A DNA stretch of 64,000 nucleotides, from the NCBI RefSeq assembly GCF_963576675.1, contig NC_088916.1, positions 10,454,501-10,518,500 of the forward strand, written 5' to 3'. The translations under genes and the position numbers were made by a program. Every line of letters starts with the position of its first letter. The stretch's first letter is position 1. Below are positions 43,716 through 56,045 of the stretch, in pieces. The stretch is from Euphorbia lathyris. Taxonomy: Eukaryota > Streptophyta > Magnoliopsida > Malpighiales > Euphorbiaceae. The notes under the pieces are model-generated. The model ran no database searches, was not told the DNA's origin, and worked only from the letters and a program-made list of their open reading frames with translations.

Positions 43716-44039
43716 GGCTACCATCTTTTGTGTCGTATTTGACAAGTCCATCATTCCCTGTCTGAGCCAAAGTTTCTCCATTCAATGTAAAGCTGAAGAA
43801 GACACGGAGGAGAGGGGAAATAAAATCAAAACATGAAATTTTATTCCATAAGCTTTTCAATCCAAAATGGTCTTCGAGTACCCATAACTCTTGCTTGGAT
43901 TCAGAATTTTCCGCTCTAATTGCTATAGACTCCTTGTAAATTCATCACAACTGAACAATCCAAACTTTTTGAAGGCAAATTCATATAATTGACTTTCTTC
44001 TGCCAAATCAAAATATATTATACAGTTGGTGTACTCATC
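43386..44039. repeat. Long inverted repeat (hairpin) in B3
   Basis: Left arm 43386-43703, 16-nt loop 43704-43719 (GCCATCTTTTGAGGCT), right arm 43720 to about 44039. The loop-proximal bases differ from B1 and B2 (AAAGATGGT against AAAGATGAACGAA), yet the two arms still pair with each other. Confidence 0.9.
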
Positions 44040-44059
44040 TTCTTCTTCGTTAAACAGCG

Positions 44060-44540
44060 TTTATTGTTGGAGTTGATGAGATAGACATTTGCAATGGCAT
44101 TGGTCTCAAGTTGTTGGTTGTGGAACAACATTTGCAGCAGAAGCCACAGTATGATATCAGTTGTGTACATGGTTTTCTTTTTTCTATCCGTCCTTGAGTC
44201 TTACTTAACCAATTAATATGTAAGGAGTCATTAAAGGGCTTGTAGGAGAGAAAATACTTTCTGCAATGATCACTGATGAAAAATCCCCAGATTTTGTGAT
44301 GTGCATTGGGAATTACAGATCCAATGAAGACATGGTGAAAAGCATATCCAAAACAGCTTCGAGTTTGTAACATTCATCAGCTCCTGAGATTTTTGTATGG
44401 AGTGTTGGACAAAAACCAAGCAAGGCTAGGTACTATATGTAGATGATACTGCTGATGTATTGCCATTGCTTCAAAGTTTGGCAACTCTGTCAAGTTCGAA
44501 ACTGAGGTGCAACACAGAAGAGCAAGTGTCTTAAGACATT
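44060..44540 (+). pseudogene. TPS class II tail, B3
   Basis: Blocks are LIVGVDEIDICNGIGLKLLV, SPDFVMCIGNYRSNEDMVKS, GQKPSKARYYM (then a TAG from an extra base) and ADVLPLLQSLATLSSSKLRC. This copy best preserves the C-terminal tail (DVLPLLQSLA) and so links the antisense scrap at 1466 to the TPS family. Confidence 0.85.
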
Positions 44541-44963
44541 GATCTTTAAAAAGGTATAAACGGTTGCCTTTTAGTCAACATAAATACAGGGTAAAAAAAG
44601 TAAACTGTCCGGATAGAAGAATGACGATGTTTATCAATTATGATTACTATTTTGGTAATTGAGTTAATTTAGAAAGATGATGAAAGACAATTATTGGTAG
44701 TGTGAATCTAGGAATGGAGAAAATGAATATGTTATAGTCATCATATGCACAAGCTTTCACCCAGTTATGTTCAATTTCCAATTCCAAATGTTCATTGCTT
44801 TTGTGTTGTGAAAATTATGAATATTGGAACAGTCTTCTGAATATTGGAAATTTGTTTATTGCAATGTTGCTAGTAGTCATTTGGCCACATTGGAATAGAA
44901 ACCGATAGGATTGTCAGATTCTTCTTGTATCATAATCAGATTATTTTATGTTAATGTGTGACT

Positions 44964-45365
44964 TTGACTTGGTCGGCCGAGGCGATACACTAAAATACTC
45001 TGATCTCAAGCTAGCAAAATGAGAAGCCAGCGACGTGAAGTTACCGGAAAGAGTGATTAAAGAGTTGTGGAGAATGCAACATTACCGAGAAGATGCAGTA
45101 TTGACAGAACCAAAAGCATCTGTTGTCCTAGATGGGAATTTAAACCAACAGCAACGAAGCAACGAGAAAGAGTGATTAAACAGTTTTCAGAAGATGAAAA
45201 CTTCCATCCCCATTATTGTGCTAGAATATTTTTTAGTTGAAAGCTTGAATTTGATCATATGATCATGAGGTTTTATTCACGTCTTTCAAAAGAATTGGGA
45301 TAAACCTGACTAATCTTTTTGTTAATTCAAAAGAATTGCCAAATACATTGGAACATGACTAATTT
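44964..45365 (+). pseudogene. Unidentified exon fragment (RERVIKEL type), B3
   Basis: Copy of 23846-24240 with a stop at LAK-TGA-EASD (about 45018-45020) and an L-to-P change in the VKLRERV block (VKLPERV). The continuation NFHPHYCARIF and DHMIMRFYSRLSKELG is readable. Family unknown. Confidence 0.45.
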
Positions 45366-45955
45366 TTTTATTATGGTTGTTCTTTTATCAAGCATAATTT
45401 TTTACTACATAGTATAACATTAAGGAACTGATTGTTTTTAGTTTATGTGGATTGGTGGATTTTGGGCTATTGCTAATCACCCTTTATAGGGGTGGTTTTG
45501 CCTCTCGCCTTAACCCATTGCGGAGTATCCCAACAAATGAAGGGTCGTATTAAATTATTTATTGTCCCAGCCAGGGCCAAAACGTGGTTACTTTAAACAT
45601 TATAAACCCATAACATCCTTAATTACTCATTAGAGGCTCTTTATGCACCCCACTCAAACAATTTGGACTACGTTTGGATCAAAAAGCAATAACTAGATGT
45701 TACATTAAAATAACATTTTTTGCTTTAAAATAAGTTGTTGCCTTAAATTTCGTTCCATCATATTTTACAATAGCATTTTCGTTGCTGAAAAAACATTAAT
45801 ATTTTAATTAATAAAAAAATTAAAAGATAAATCTTAAGAACATCTCCAACTGTAAAAATTAAAAATTAGTCATGAGGGCTTTACTTAAGGACACTAAATA
45901 AGGTGATATTGGTTCTAAAACTTTTACAAAAAGTGCATTTAGTGTAATTAATAAA

Positions 45956-48900
45956 GGGCGAAATTAAACTTAACCTTTGTTTCTCACACTTGACGAAACT
46001 GCCCTTACTGTTTTGGGGCAGCAAAAATTAATATTTTTTTCTCTCTACGGAATGCGGGCGTGTTAACATCACACGGCGTATTTCTTGTACGCCTCACCAT
46101 ATGATAAGGCGTATGGCTAATACCCCTCGCCACATGGTGAGGCATATTAGCCGTATGCCTCACCACATAGTGAGGCGTGATGTTCACACGCCTACGTGTA
46201 AAAATTTGTTTCTTTAAATTTTTTTGTTATAACTATTAACATTATAATTAAAAAATTATTAAAATGTGTTAGAAACAATAAGTTCTAAAGAATTTTAAAT
46301 ATTAAAAAAAATACAATAAGTTGATTCGCCCTGTTTCATTCCTCCATAATCTGATCCAGATCAGTCCTAACTGGTGGAGGCTGCTTAGCGGGCACAAGTG
46401 CGATCGCCTGCTGAGCGACGTCTGCCAAACGGCTAACCTACTGCACAAAATTAAATGTTAGAAAAACAACATAGGTAAAACAATAATAAATAAATAAATA
46501 ATAAAAAACTTACATATTCGATGTTGAAGTGAGAATGGTGGACCAACGCATCCTGAGGGGCACAAAGCAGATAAAGATATGAATGCCGTCTACACCGCTC
46601 TATGTATCCAGCAACACAAGCACTAGGATCGGCTCCGACTGCCTGACATCTCCTCCGATCAACGCCATGAGTAGATGAAAATCTCCGCCAAGTATCATCA
46701 AGTGTCACAAATGAATGCACGAGTCTGTATGATATTGACTTCCATGACCGGAATGCAGTATCGGGTGTAATATGCTCAACCGGATAGTCTGAACATAATC
46801 GACCTGACACAGGACTCGGTCGGGCATATATGGCTCAACAATGATCGTCATCGATGATTGGACCATAAGGCAACCACATCATGTGCAAAAAAATATTTCA
46901 TAACATGTTAATAAGGAATGCGATTTGTTTAAGTAAATTGTTGCAAGTTATAAAAAAATTATTTTACCTCGGCTGCCATCATATGATCTAGTTATGCACG
47001 CCCGAGGAGCAGTGTCTGGAGTCTTGAGTGGTAGTCTATGGGGTCGGAATGCCGGAAAGTACTCATATATCCATGCCTAGAGAAGGGTCAAACATCTGCA
47101 TATGCCCGAGCACTTACCTCTACTCGATATCCCTAGCTGCCGATATAATGTGGCAAGTGTAACAGATCCCCAAGAACGTCCAACAGCCCCTGTGACATCG
47201 GCATGAACCTTCTAGAGATGGGACGGCCTGATCCTATCACCACTCTTATTGACAAAAAAGGTGGATCCTAACATAAGCCATATCCATACGGTCGCTCAAG
47301 TCCCGACATCCCGATGGGTTCCCGGATGGGTAAGGCGATCCACAGCATCGACAAAAACTCATCCACCACTCTAGTAGTGCTCCAATGGCGACAATAACTC
47401 CTCCTGCGTAACCCCAAATAGATCCATACACATGGCCTGCAACCGCTCAACACTGCATGTATCGGAGATCATCTGACCGACCACTGGAATATGGAGAATC
47501 TGTCATACATTGTGCAAAAGGATGGTAATCTCTCCGAACGGCATGTGAAATGAGTTCGTATCAGGTTGCCACAGCTCCATGAACACAGATATCAAAGGCG
47601 CATCCAAATTTCTGAACATGGTGGATGGAAGGTGAGACAACCTAGTCCTGTCTACCATAGCCTTCAGCTGTAAAAAATTACACATATAGAATTCCTGAAT
47701 ATTTTTTAGGGTTAAAAATAATAAGTAACATAATATATTATAAAAAATTATTCTAACCTCGGGTGTCATACTCTGATACCATCGATTTAATGGCTATAGG
47801 CTACTGATCTATTGTAGCACGTAAGAAGCTCTCGATGATGCCCCACAATATCCGTGAGGCAATGTGTCCTAAAAAAATTAGGAATCACAGAACCATCATT
47901 GGGGCCACCGTCCATGGTCCCTGAAACAATCCCACTACGGTCCTCAGTAGGTTTAGACCATTTTCTGTTCCCTGGAATAATATTAAATTATAAATAACAC
48001 TAAATTAGAAATAATATTAAATTAGAAATAATACTAAATTAGAAATAATATTAAATTATAGATAATACTAAATTATACCTGAACTGCCAAATCGTCCACC
48101 CTAGCGGTGTTTGCTCGTGCTCTGAGTCGGCTGCACATTATCATCATCATCATCATATCCATGTCGTCGATGGGCCTCGGCTAGCTCCTCAAAATAATCA
48201 TCCACCACGTCAGGATCTTACTCTCACGCATCATCCGCCTCCACTCCCTCCAACTCAGGCTGATCTATCTCAGCAGCTCGCAACTGCTGCATCTCAGTCG
48301 CTCTCTACCAACGAGCTGATATATATCATCATCACGCGCTCTCGTATGACGTGGTGTAGAATCCTCATTCATATCTAGTTGCCTCGCTGCTGGCGGGATA
48401 GATTTCCTGGCTACACTCCCCCTTACGCGTATTAACCATATTATTTTATAAAATTAGAAACCGACTACAAATATTATTTGTCTAACTAAATATTATTTCT
48501 AACTAATACTTTTAACTCTAATGCCAATACTATTTCAAAGTAATAACTCTAACATAAATTCGTAACTATTATTTCGAACTAATATTTCAAATCATATTAT
48601 TTCTATATACAAAAAAAATTATTCGAACTAAATATTTATAACTCTAATTTTAAGAAAAAATTACAAAAAATAAAATAAAATATTGTTTGAAATAAATATT
48701 TATAACTCTAAGTTAAAAAAAACAAAAATAAGTGTCGGGCGTATGAGCATTACGCCCCTACACAGGTAGGGGCGTAATGATAATACGTCCGATCTGTGGT
48801 GGGGGCGTATGAACATCACGCCTCCACCACATATGGGGCATATTAACATTACGCCCCTATCTATGTACGACGTAATGTTCATACGCCCCTATTTGTGTTG

Positions 48901-49224
48901 GACGTGATGTTCATACACCCCTACCTGTGTTGGGGCGGGATGTTCATATGTCCCGGCACAGAAACTCGATTTTTTCAAAATCGGCGACTTAACTATATAG
49001 AACCGTAAAAAAACAAAAATTCGAATAAAATTACGTACATGAGTCCTTTTCCGCGGCCACTCCTCCCTCGATCCATGTTTTTCTTTATCAAATTAGTCCG
49101 GATTAGATTTTAGAGAGTGTTGGTTTTTTTAGAGTATTTGGGAATTTGGAAATTTGATGAAAGGATATTATAGTCTTTTCCCATGGCTAAGTGTGGGAAA
49201 TTATGGGTAAGAATAGTAATCCAC
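45956..49224 (-). mobile_element. PMD DNA element, copy 2
   Basis: Target duplication TTAATAAA at 45948-45955 and 49225-49232, element 3269 bp. Subterminal repeats at about 46055-46193 and 48730-48960 and the AT intron array at 47980-48080 match copy 1. Because the site and duplication are identical, this is the same insertion carried by the segmental duplication, not a second transposition. Confidence 0.78.
46325..49076 (-). pseudogene. PMD-domain protein gene, copy 2
   Basis: Start MDRGRSGRGKG at 49076. Core blocks LKAMVDRTRLSHLPSTMFRN, FHMPFGEITILLHNV and HYCRHWSTTRVVDEF (other frame) are at 47769-47270. The C-terminal exon keeps CAG at 46383-46381 where copy 1 has TAG. FHMPFGE here is closer to the family pattern than FHMSFGE in copy 1. 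Frame breaks in the acidic region persist, so this is also a pseudogene, slightly less decayed than copy 1. Confidence 0.72.
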
Positions 49225-50300
49225 TTAATAAATGGGATAAGAATCGAATTTGACTCTAACATTTTCGGTGGGGTGCATATTTAATCATAATATATTAAGT
49301 TGTGAAAAATTAACCTTAATTTTTTCAAACAAGATTAATTTAACCCTTACTTTACCGAAAATTTTAAAAAACTCGTTTGAATCCATTAAACACGGACTCT
49401 TCCCCGAGGACGTCGTGGCCGTGTCGGACTCGCCGGACTCGAGGACTCGGCGGCGGCAGGGACACGACGGTCACATGGAACTCGGATGGGACTCGGCAAT
49501 GACACGGGGGACTCGGTAGTGACACAGTAGGGAGTTCGCGGGACACGGCGGGGACTCGGCTAATGGTGAAAATATGTAAAAGTTTAGGTTTTTTTTAAAT
49601 TTTTTAAAACCTATGGTTCAATTACAAAATTTGACAAAAAAAAAACCTAAACTACATCTAATTCTCACCTGTGTATCGCGATTATAAATGCTTAGGGCTT
49701 CTTTCTCTTCCTTCTTCGATTTGTTTTGCGATTTACTATTCTTAGCGATTCTCCTGTGATTTCATCTCCTACGATTTCATCTTCTTTCTTCCTCTTCTTT
49801 CTTGTTGTTGTCTTATCTGATTTCATCCGCACCAAAATCCTTGCGATTTCATCCTTGCTATTAGATAATGACTTATTTGTGATTTAGCAAGTTTTTTTTA
49901 TATATTTTATATCTAATATATATAATTAATTATATAAAATTTACCGTGTCTCGCTGCACCCGTGTCTCATATTTTCTAAATATGAATACACCTACATAAG
50001 CAGTCCTTTTTCGTTCTTAGTAAGAACTTCTTACCTACAGTCTACAGATGGAAAAGAAGGTGCAGTAACACGTTTTGAGGGGTGGATTTCTCCCTCCTGC
50101 GATGACCTACCCCTCCTTCTGGCCGAAAACAATGAAGCAACTGTGTATATGTCATGGGTGTTGGACATTGATATCTCAAGATGGAATTGGTGGGATCGCA
50201 TTTATGTTTAAAAACTGCATTCATAAATCAGCATCTCGTATATCCTTCTTAAGTGGTAGAAGAACCATCAAATGATAGTCATGAACCCATATAAAATTTG

Positions 50301-50560
50301 GATGTTATTTACGTGGGATCCTTGAAGGTTGATCCAGAGTAAAAGTGAATAGATATAGAAGTTTCCCAGAGGCTGCTGGGAGAATTCAACTGCTTACCCA
50401 CATTTCTTCCTCCTGATGCTTACAAAGTTTTATCATGGTTTCTGTAAGCATTATTTATGGCCTCTTTTTCATTATATGTTGCCTAGCTGCCCTGATTTTA
50501 GTGTGCCCCATTTTTTGTCGTGTTGCAGCCGAATGTACACTATGAATCACATAGGATCAG
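50301..50560 (+). pseudogene. TPS class II fragment, unit 1, A' copy
   Basis: Counterpart of 10936-11195: DVIYVGSLKVD, EVSQRLLGEFN, then FYHGFCKHYLWPLFHYMLP and PHFLSCCSRM. Nearly identical to copy 1 with the same frameshift and gap. Confidence 0.83.
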
Positions 50561-50788
50561 TCTTTGACTACAATGTAATCACATGATCTGTATATATTTG
50601 ATTTACACATGAATAACAATCACTGAGCAATTCATATTGTTACATGGTATCAGAGCTTTTGGACCTGTGTAAAGGCTCTCTTCTTGAGTGGCCCTCTCCG
50701 GCCCTTCTTTCCTCGGGTATTCGTATTGGCTTTTGGACTTGGAAATGGGTTCAGAATTGGGTTCTTTTCCTTTTCCAATTCACGATCA
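50561..50788 (+). mobile_element. copia LTR end and primer-binding site, A' copy
   Basis: TGGTATCAGAGC at 50645-50656 follows TTGTTACA. Same junction position between TPS unit 1 and the restarted cassette shoulder as in copy 1. Confidence 0.6.
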
Positions 50789-51273
50789 AGCTGAGGTGTG
50801 ACTCTACCAAATTACCAATTCAAGACCTAACACAATGTGAATACACATACATAAACAACTCATTTTGGTTCTTACCTACAGAAAGAAAAGGTTTAGAGGT
50901 GTGGGTTTCTCGGTTGTGCAAAGACCAACCCCTCCATCTGGCAGGAAACAATATTGAAGCAGCAGTTTATATCTCAAGATGGAATTGATGGGATGCAATT
51001 GCGTTTAGGTTTACAAACTGCATTCATAAATCAGCATCTTGTCTATTCTTCCCAAGTAGTAGAAGGACCATCAACCGATAGTCATAAACCCATACAAATG
51101 ATTTTCATTTTGTTGACAGAGGTACCTGTTATTTACTTAATTTTTTTGTCACTTTTGAAGCACAAGTTTGTCTGTAATTTTCATGGAAATGTTAGGGCTA
51201 AATTTGTAGCATTTTGTATGTTAACGTTATTATCCCTTAAAAAAAATCTAGTTGACTTGATTTACTTTTGTAG

Positions 51274-51720
51274 GTAGAGAAGAGCCAAACAAATGAAAAG
51301 CATGAGCATAGTTTCATCGACTTGCCTAGTCTTGTTTCTGTGATTCATCTGATTTTCCAATCTATTAGTTACAAAGGTACCTGTAAATCTTTGATGACTC
51401 CAAACCATTAATAATATTTGATTATATCATTGTTGAAGTTATTAACTTTTGCAGCTGAGGTAGAGGAGCATATGGAGATGCTTGAAAAGCTTGTGCCAGA
51501 GTGGATTTTTAAGAAGCTTGTACTCAGTGGAGATACTTTATACAGGTATGTCTATCATATTACTGTCTCAAAATCATGCTTAGGCTCCGCTGATTTATAA
51601 ATGTCAGACTTCAACTATGTACGATCTAGAAAATTTTGAATGAGTTTTGACTGTTGATTGGTTGTGTGCAGCATCAACAAAATGTCAGACTTGAACTATG
51701 TACGATCTAAGGTTGCTGCA
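51274..51720 (+). pseudogene. CDT1-like C-terminal fragment (three exons), A' copy
   Basis: Exons 51274-51376, 51455-51545 and from 51672, with the same splice sites and phase as copy 1. It has LVPEWIFKKL where copy 1 has LVPKWIFKKL; E is the family residue, so copy 1 carries the derived change. The reading is stop-free across the joined exons. Confidence 0.72.
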
Positions 51721-51757
51721 TATAAAAATACATACTCAAAGGTGCAAACAAATTTAG

Positions 51758-52350
51758 GATGTTGTTTATGTGGGATCGCTGAAGGTTGATGTAGATATAA
51801 GTGAACAGGAAGAAGTTTCCTAGAGGCTGCTGGGAGAATTCAATTGGTTTCCCATATTTCTTCCTCCTGATGTTTACAAAGTTTTATCATGGTTTTTGTA
51901 AGCATCGTTTATGGCCTCTTTTTCATTATATGCTGCCTATGTGCCCCACTTTCTGTCTTGTTTCAGCCCAATGTTGGGCCTACACTATGAATCAAAACGT
52001 GGTCATATTGTCCTTGAATATTTTGGTTGCACAGTATACATCAAAAGTTTGCCTGTACGAGTACATATAGGTAGGTTTGGATCTGCATTCAATCATCCAT
52101 CTTCTTGTATCAAGCTCAAAGAAATACAAAAAAGTTTGATGGGAAAAAGCTTATTGTTGGAGTTGATGACATAGACATTCTTAACGACATTGGTCTAAGT
52201 TGTTGGCTATGGAACAGCTTTTGCAGCAGAAGCCACAGTAGGCTATCAGTTGTGTATGGGTTTTCTTTTTACTATCGGTCCTTAAGTATTACAGTGACCA
52301 ATTAATAGGCAGGGAGTCACTAAAGGTGCAACACTGAAGAGCAAGTGTGA
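51758..52350 (+). pseudogene. TPS class II fragment, unit 2, A' copy
   Basis: Same blocks, same TAG before RLLGEF and same terminal deletion as 12392-12990. Small differences include SLPVRVHIG read from GTACGAGTA rather than GTACGCGTA. It forms the 3' half of the CDT1-TPS chimera. Confidence 0.84.
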
Positions 52351-52809
52351 CATTGACCTTTAAAAAGTATAAACGGTTGCCTTTTAGTCAACATAAATAC
52401 AGGGTAAAAAAAGTGAACTGTCCAGATAGAAGAATGACGATATTTATCGATTATGATGTTTATTTTGGTAATTAAGTTAATTTATAAAGATGATGAAAGA
52501 CATTGATTGGTAGTGTGAATCTAGAAATAGTTTTTTAGAAAATGAATATAGTCATCATATGCACAAGCTTTCACCCAGTTATGTTCAATTTCCAATACCA
52601 AATGTTCATTGCTTTTGTGTTGCGAAAATTATGAACATTGGAACAGTCTTGTGAATTATATGCTTCTCTAGATGTTTGTTTCTATAAGGAGGAAATTTGT
52701 TTATTGCAATGTTGCTAGTAGTCACTTGGCCACATTGGAATAGAAAAGGATAGGATTGTTAGATTCTTCTTGTATCATAATCAGATTATTATATGTTAAT
52801 GTGTGACTT

Positions 52810-53060
52810 TGAAGGCAGTGACGGGAAAGAGTGATTAAAGAGTTGTGGAGAATGCAACATTACCAAAAGCATCTGTTGTCCTAGATGGGAATTTAAACCA
52901 ACAACAACAAAGCAACGAGAAAGAGTGATTAAACAGTTTTCTTTAGATGAAAACTTCCATCCCCATTGTTGTGCTAGAATATTTTTTAGTTGGAAGCATG
53001 AATTTGATCATATGATCAGGAGGTTTTATTCACGTCTTTCAATGCTCAAAGAGTTGGGAT
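52810..53060 (+). pseudogene. Unidentified exon fragment (RERVIKEL type), A' copy
   Basis: Shares with the A copy the deletion that removed the middle of the exon, plus a further loss of the KLRER codons. KASVVLDGNLNQQQQ is readable. Family unknown. Confidence 0.4.
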
Positions 53061-53396
53061 AAACCTGACACCAGCCTCTAATCTTTTTTTTTTAATTAAA
53101 ATGATGGACGAGAGAGTTAGTAACCGCCAGACATCCCAACTAGGTTGGCATCCCTGACAAGACACCGAAACTCAAGCCCAAAGTATAATTAATCTTTTTG
53201 TTAATTCAAAAGAATTATTGCCAAATAAATTGGAACATGACTAATTTTTTTCTTATGGTTGTTCTTTTATCAAACATAATTTTCTACTACATAGTATATA
53301 TAACATTAAGGAACTCATTTATAATTTGCAACTAATAACATCACTGGTTTTAATTTGTGTGGATTGGTGGATTTTGGGCTATTCATAATCACCCTT

Positions 53397-54905
53397 TATA
53401 GGGGTGGTTTTGCCTCTGGCCTTAACCCATCTTCATTTGCGGAGTACCCCAACAAATGAAGGGTCTTATTAAATTATTTATTGTCCCAGCCAGGGCCAAA
53501 ACGTGGTTTCTTTAAACATTATAAACTCATAACATCCTTACTTACTCATTAGAGCTAGATGTTACATTAAAATAACATTTTTTGCTTTAAAATAAGTTGT
53601 TGCCTTAAATTTCGTTCCATCATAATTTACAACAACAGTTTCGTTGCTGAAAAAATTATTAAAATTTTAATTAATAAAAAAATTAAAAGATAAATCTTAA
53701 GAACATCTCCAACTGTCTCTTAGTTGGATTCTTAAATTAAAATTTGAGGAGGTCAGTTAAAAATCATTTAGAGGAGCTCTTAATCTCTACGCTTAGAGAG
53801 GCTCCCAATCTCTACTCTCACTATTTGTAAATATAAACATACTTATACCCCGTTTGTTTGGGGAAAAATATTGTATTCTGGAATATATTATGCAAGAAAA
53901 ATATTCTGCAGTAAAATAAAATATTTTTCTGTGTTTGACAACAACACTGTAAAATATTTTATGGTGTTTGGCTACAACAGTGGAAAATATTTTCCAACTA
54001 CTAATAACATGAAAAAACACACAAAAAAAATGTGAAATTTTGTTAAAAACACAAAAAGTGGAAAAATGCGTAAATCACTAAAAGTAAAAAAATATATTAA
54101 AAACATGGAAAAAAAGTGGAAAACCACGAAAATGTAAAAAAAAAATTAAATGTTAAAAACATGAAAAACGTTTTTTTACATTTTTTGTACGTTTTCTCTT
54201 GTTATTAAGGTTATTGTTTTTTTTTGCATTTTTTCGAGTTTTCACGTTTAGTTTTTTGGTTTTTCGGTTATTCCCTTTGTCACGTTTTCTTTTTTTTCGC
54301 TTTTTTTTTATTTTTCGCATTTTGTTACTTTTTCGTGTTATTTATGTTTTCATGTTTTTCGTATTTTTCACGTTTTTTTGTTTTTTACGTTTTCGTGTTT
54401 TGTTTGGATTTTTCGTCTTATCGCGTTTTTCACTTATAGTCACATTTTTGTGTTTTAGCATTTTTCTCGTTTTCGTGTTTTTTTTTGTATTTTTCACGTT
54501 TTTGTATAATTCGTGTTTTCTCACTTTTTCGCGTTGTTCATGTTTTGTGCCTTTTCAAGTGTTTGCGTTTTTTTGTTTCTCACGTTTGTTCACATTTTCA
54601 TGTTTTTTGCGTGATTTTTTTCCATATTCTCGTGTTTTGTAACCTTTTCACGTTATTCATGTTTTTTTGTGTTTCATATTTTTGTATTTTTACATTTTTT
54701 AACGTTTTTCCATTTTTTCTCTTTTCTCTGCTCCATTTTGATAAATGGAAATATGAGGTAGTCAAAATATTGTTTTTGCTTGTTAAAATTGTTGTATTCT
54801 CTGATTAAATACAGCTGATGTACTGCCATTGCTGATAAATGGAAATGAGATTCTGCCGAACTGACTGTTCATCCCGATGGTGATCAGTGTTCAGTGCTTG
54901 TACCC
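53397..54905. other. A'-specific stretch with foldback-like low-complexity element
   Basis: It begins with the TATAGGGGTGGTTTTGCCTC flank seen in B1-B3 and a MITE-like AAGAACATCTCCAACTG. At about 53845 CCCCGTTTGTTTGGGGAAA starts a sequence with GTGTTTGGCTACAACAGTGG, common at the ends of plant hAT-type MITEs. This is followed by an A-rich half (53990-54168) and a T-rich half (54170-54720) made of short TTTTTCACG-type words. The end (54720-54905) is block X sequence. No gene. Confidence 0.5.
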
Positions 54906-56045
54906 GAGTTTAGATATTTTCAGGTTCAGCTTGAATAAATTTACAAGTGTTGTTTCACTCTTAGTATTTAAATCAGCATAATGTAGATAAATAATTATTG
55001 ATATTCTTCTGACGCTCATTAAGAATTGAGGAATCAGCTCAGCGGATAATATTTCCAAAATAGAAACACTACTTTGTCTCTTTATCACTCATTAAGAATT
55101 GAGGAATCAGCTCGGCATATAATATTTCCAAAATAGAATTATCATTTGGAATTGGTACTTGGAAATTGAACATAACTGGTGATATCTTGTGCATATGAGT
55201 AGGACAACATATTCATTTTCTGAAAAACAATTTCTTGTTTCAGTCGTATATGATCATCTTTCCAAAATAGGTCAATTACCAAATTAAGTTAATGGTGCTT
55301 CATTCCTATGCTTCAAGTAGGTTTCTTAACCAAAAACTACCTTGGTTCAACATTCTGAAATATTTTTGGGCGTCCAATACAAAAGCCCTTAGAAGAAAAG
55401 AGGCATACAATAAATAGGCAACGATCATTTGGAATTGGAAATTGGAAATTGAAAATCAAGTAGAATGACATATTCATTATCTAAAAAACCAGTTCTTGTT
55501 TTAGTCATATAGGAATCAACACTACCACATGTTTTGCTGCTGCTACGTTTCTTGTTTCGCTGAGTTAATATATTATCGTATCTTCTTAACTTCATTGGGT
55601 TATTTACTTATTGTTTTGTGCTTATCTGTTGTGTTGATCTACTGCATGACCTTTCTCAAATGTCTACTTACCTAAAACTCATTGAACAAAGTAAACTAAA
55701 ATTTATGAACATAAAAATATGTACAAGTACTTGGCCACTAAGTAAAACTACTCAGCTCCAACTAACTTACTCAGCTTACTTCTACACTGATAACTGAACT
55801 TAATCTTCCGCTTAACCAAGTATCAAAACTGAGTAAAGATAAAACGTTCTAAGTGCTGACCTTCTTCTAAAGCTGACCTTAGACCTACTTAATTAAACCT
55901 TAAAATGTTTAAAGTAAGACTAAGTCAGTAGTTCAACCCTTACGGGGGAGATTCTTCAGAAATTAAGAAAAGGTCAACTATCATGGGGAAGCTCAACATT
56001 GAGTTCCTTACTGAATATTTTTTCCAACATCAAAATGGGGGAGTT

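Larger units (their letters stand above)
42640..45855. repeat. Cassette B3
   Basis: Order as in B2: 5' shoulder (GGCAGATCAGGCTGAGGTG), SSTDSHE reading, EI-type small exon, GH9 exon, inverted repeat, TPS tail, unidentified exon, TATAGGGGTGGTTTTGCCTC flank and MITE-like end AAGAACATCTCCAACTG. It joins A' directly at about 45856-45862. It is more diverged from B1 and B2 than those are from each other. Confidence 0.8.

Noticed and set aside
54199..54642. 147-codon phenylalanine-rich open frame resembling a membrane protein
   Set aside because: It is a by-product of a T-rich low-complexity tract; no start context, no domain, and the other frames are equally open.
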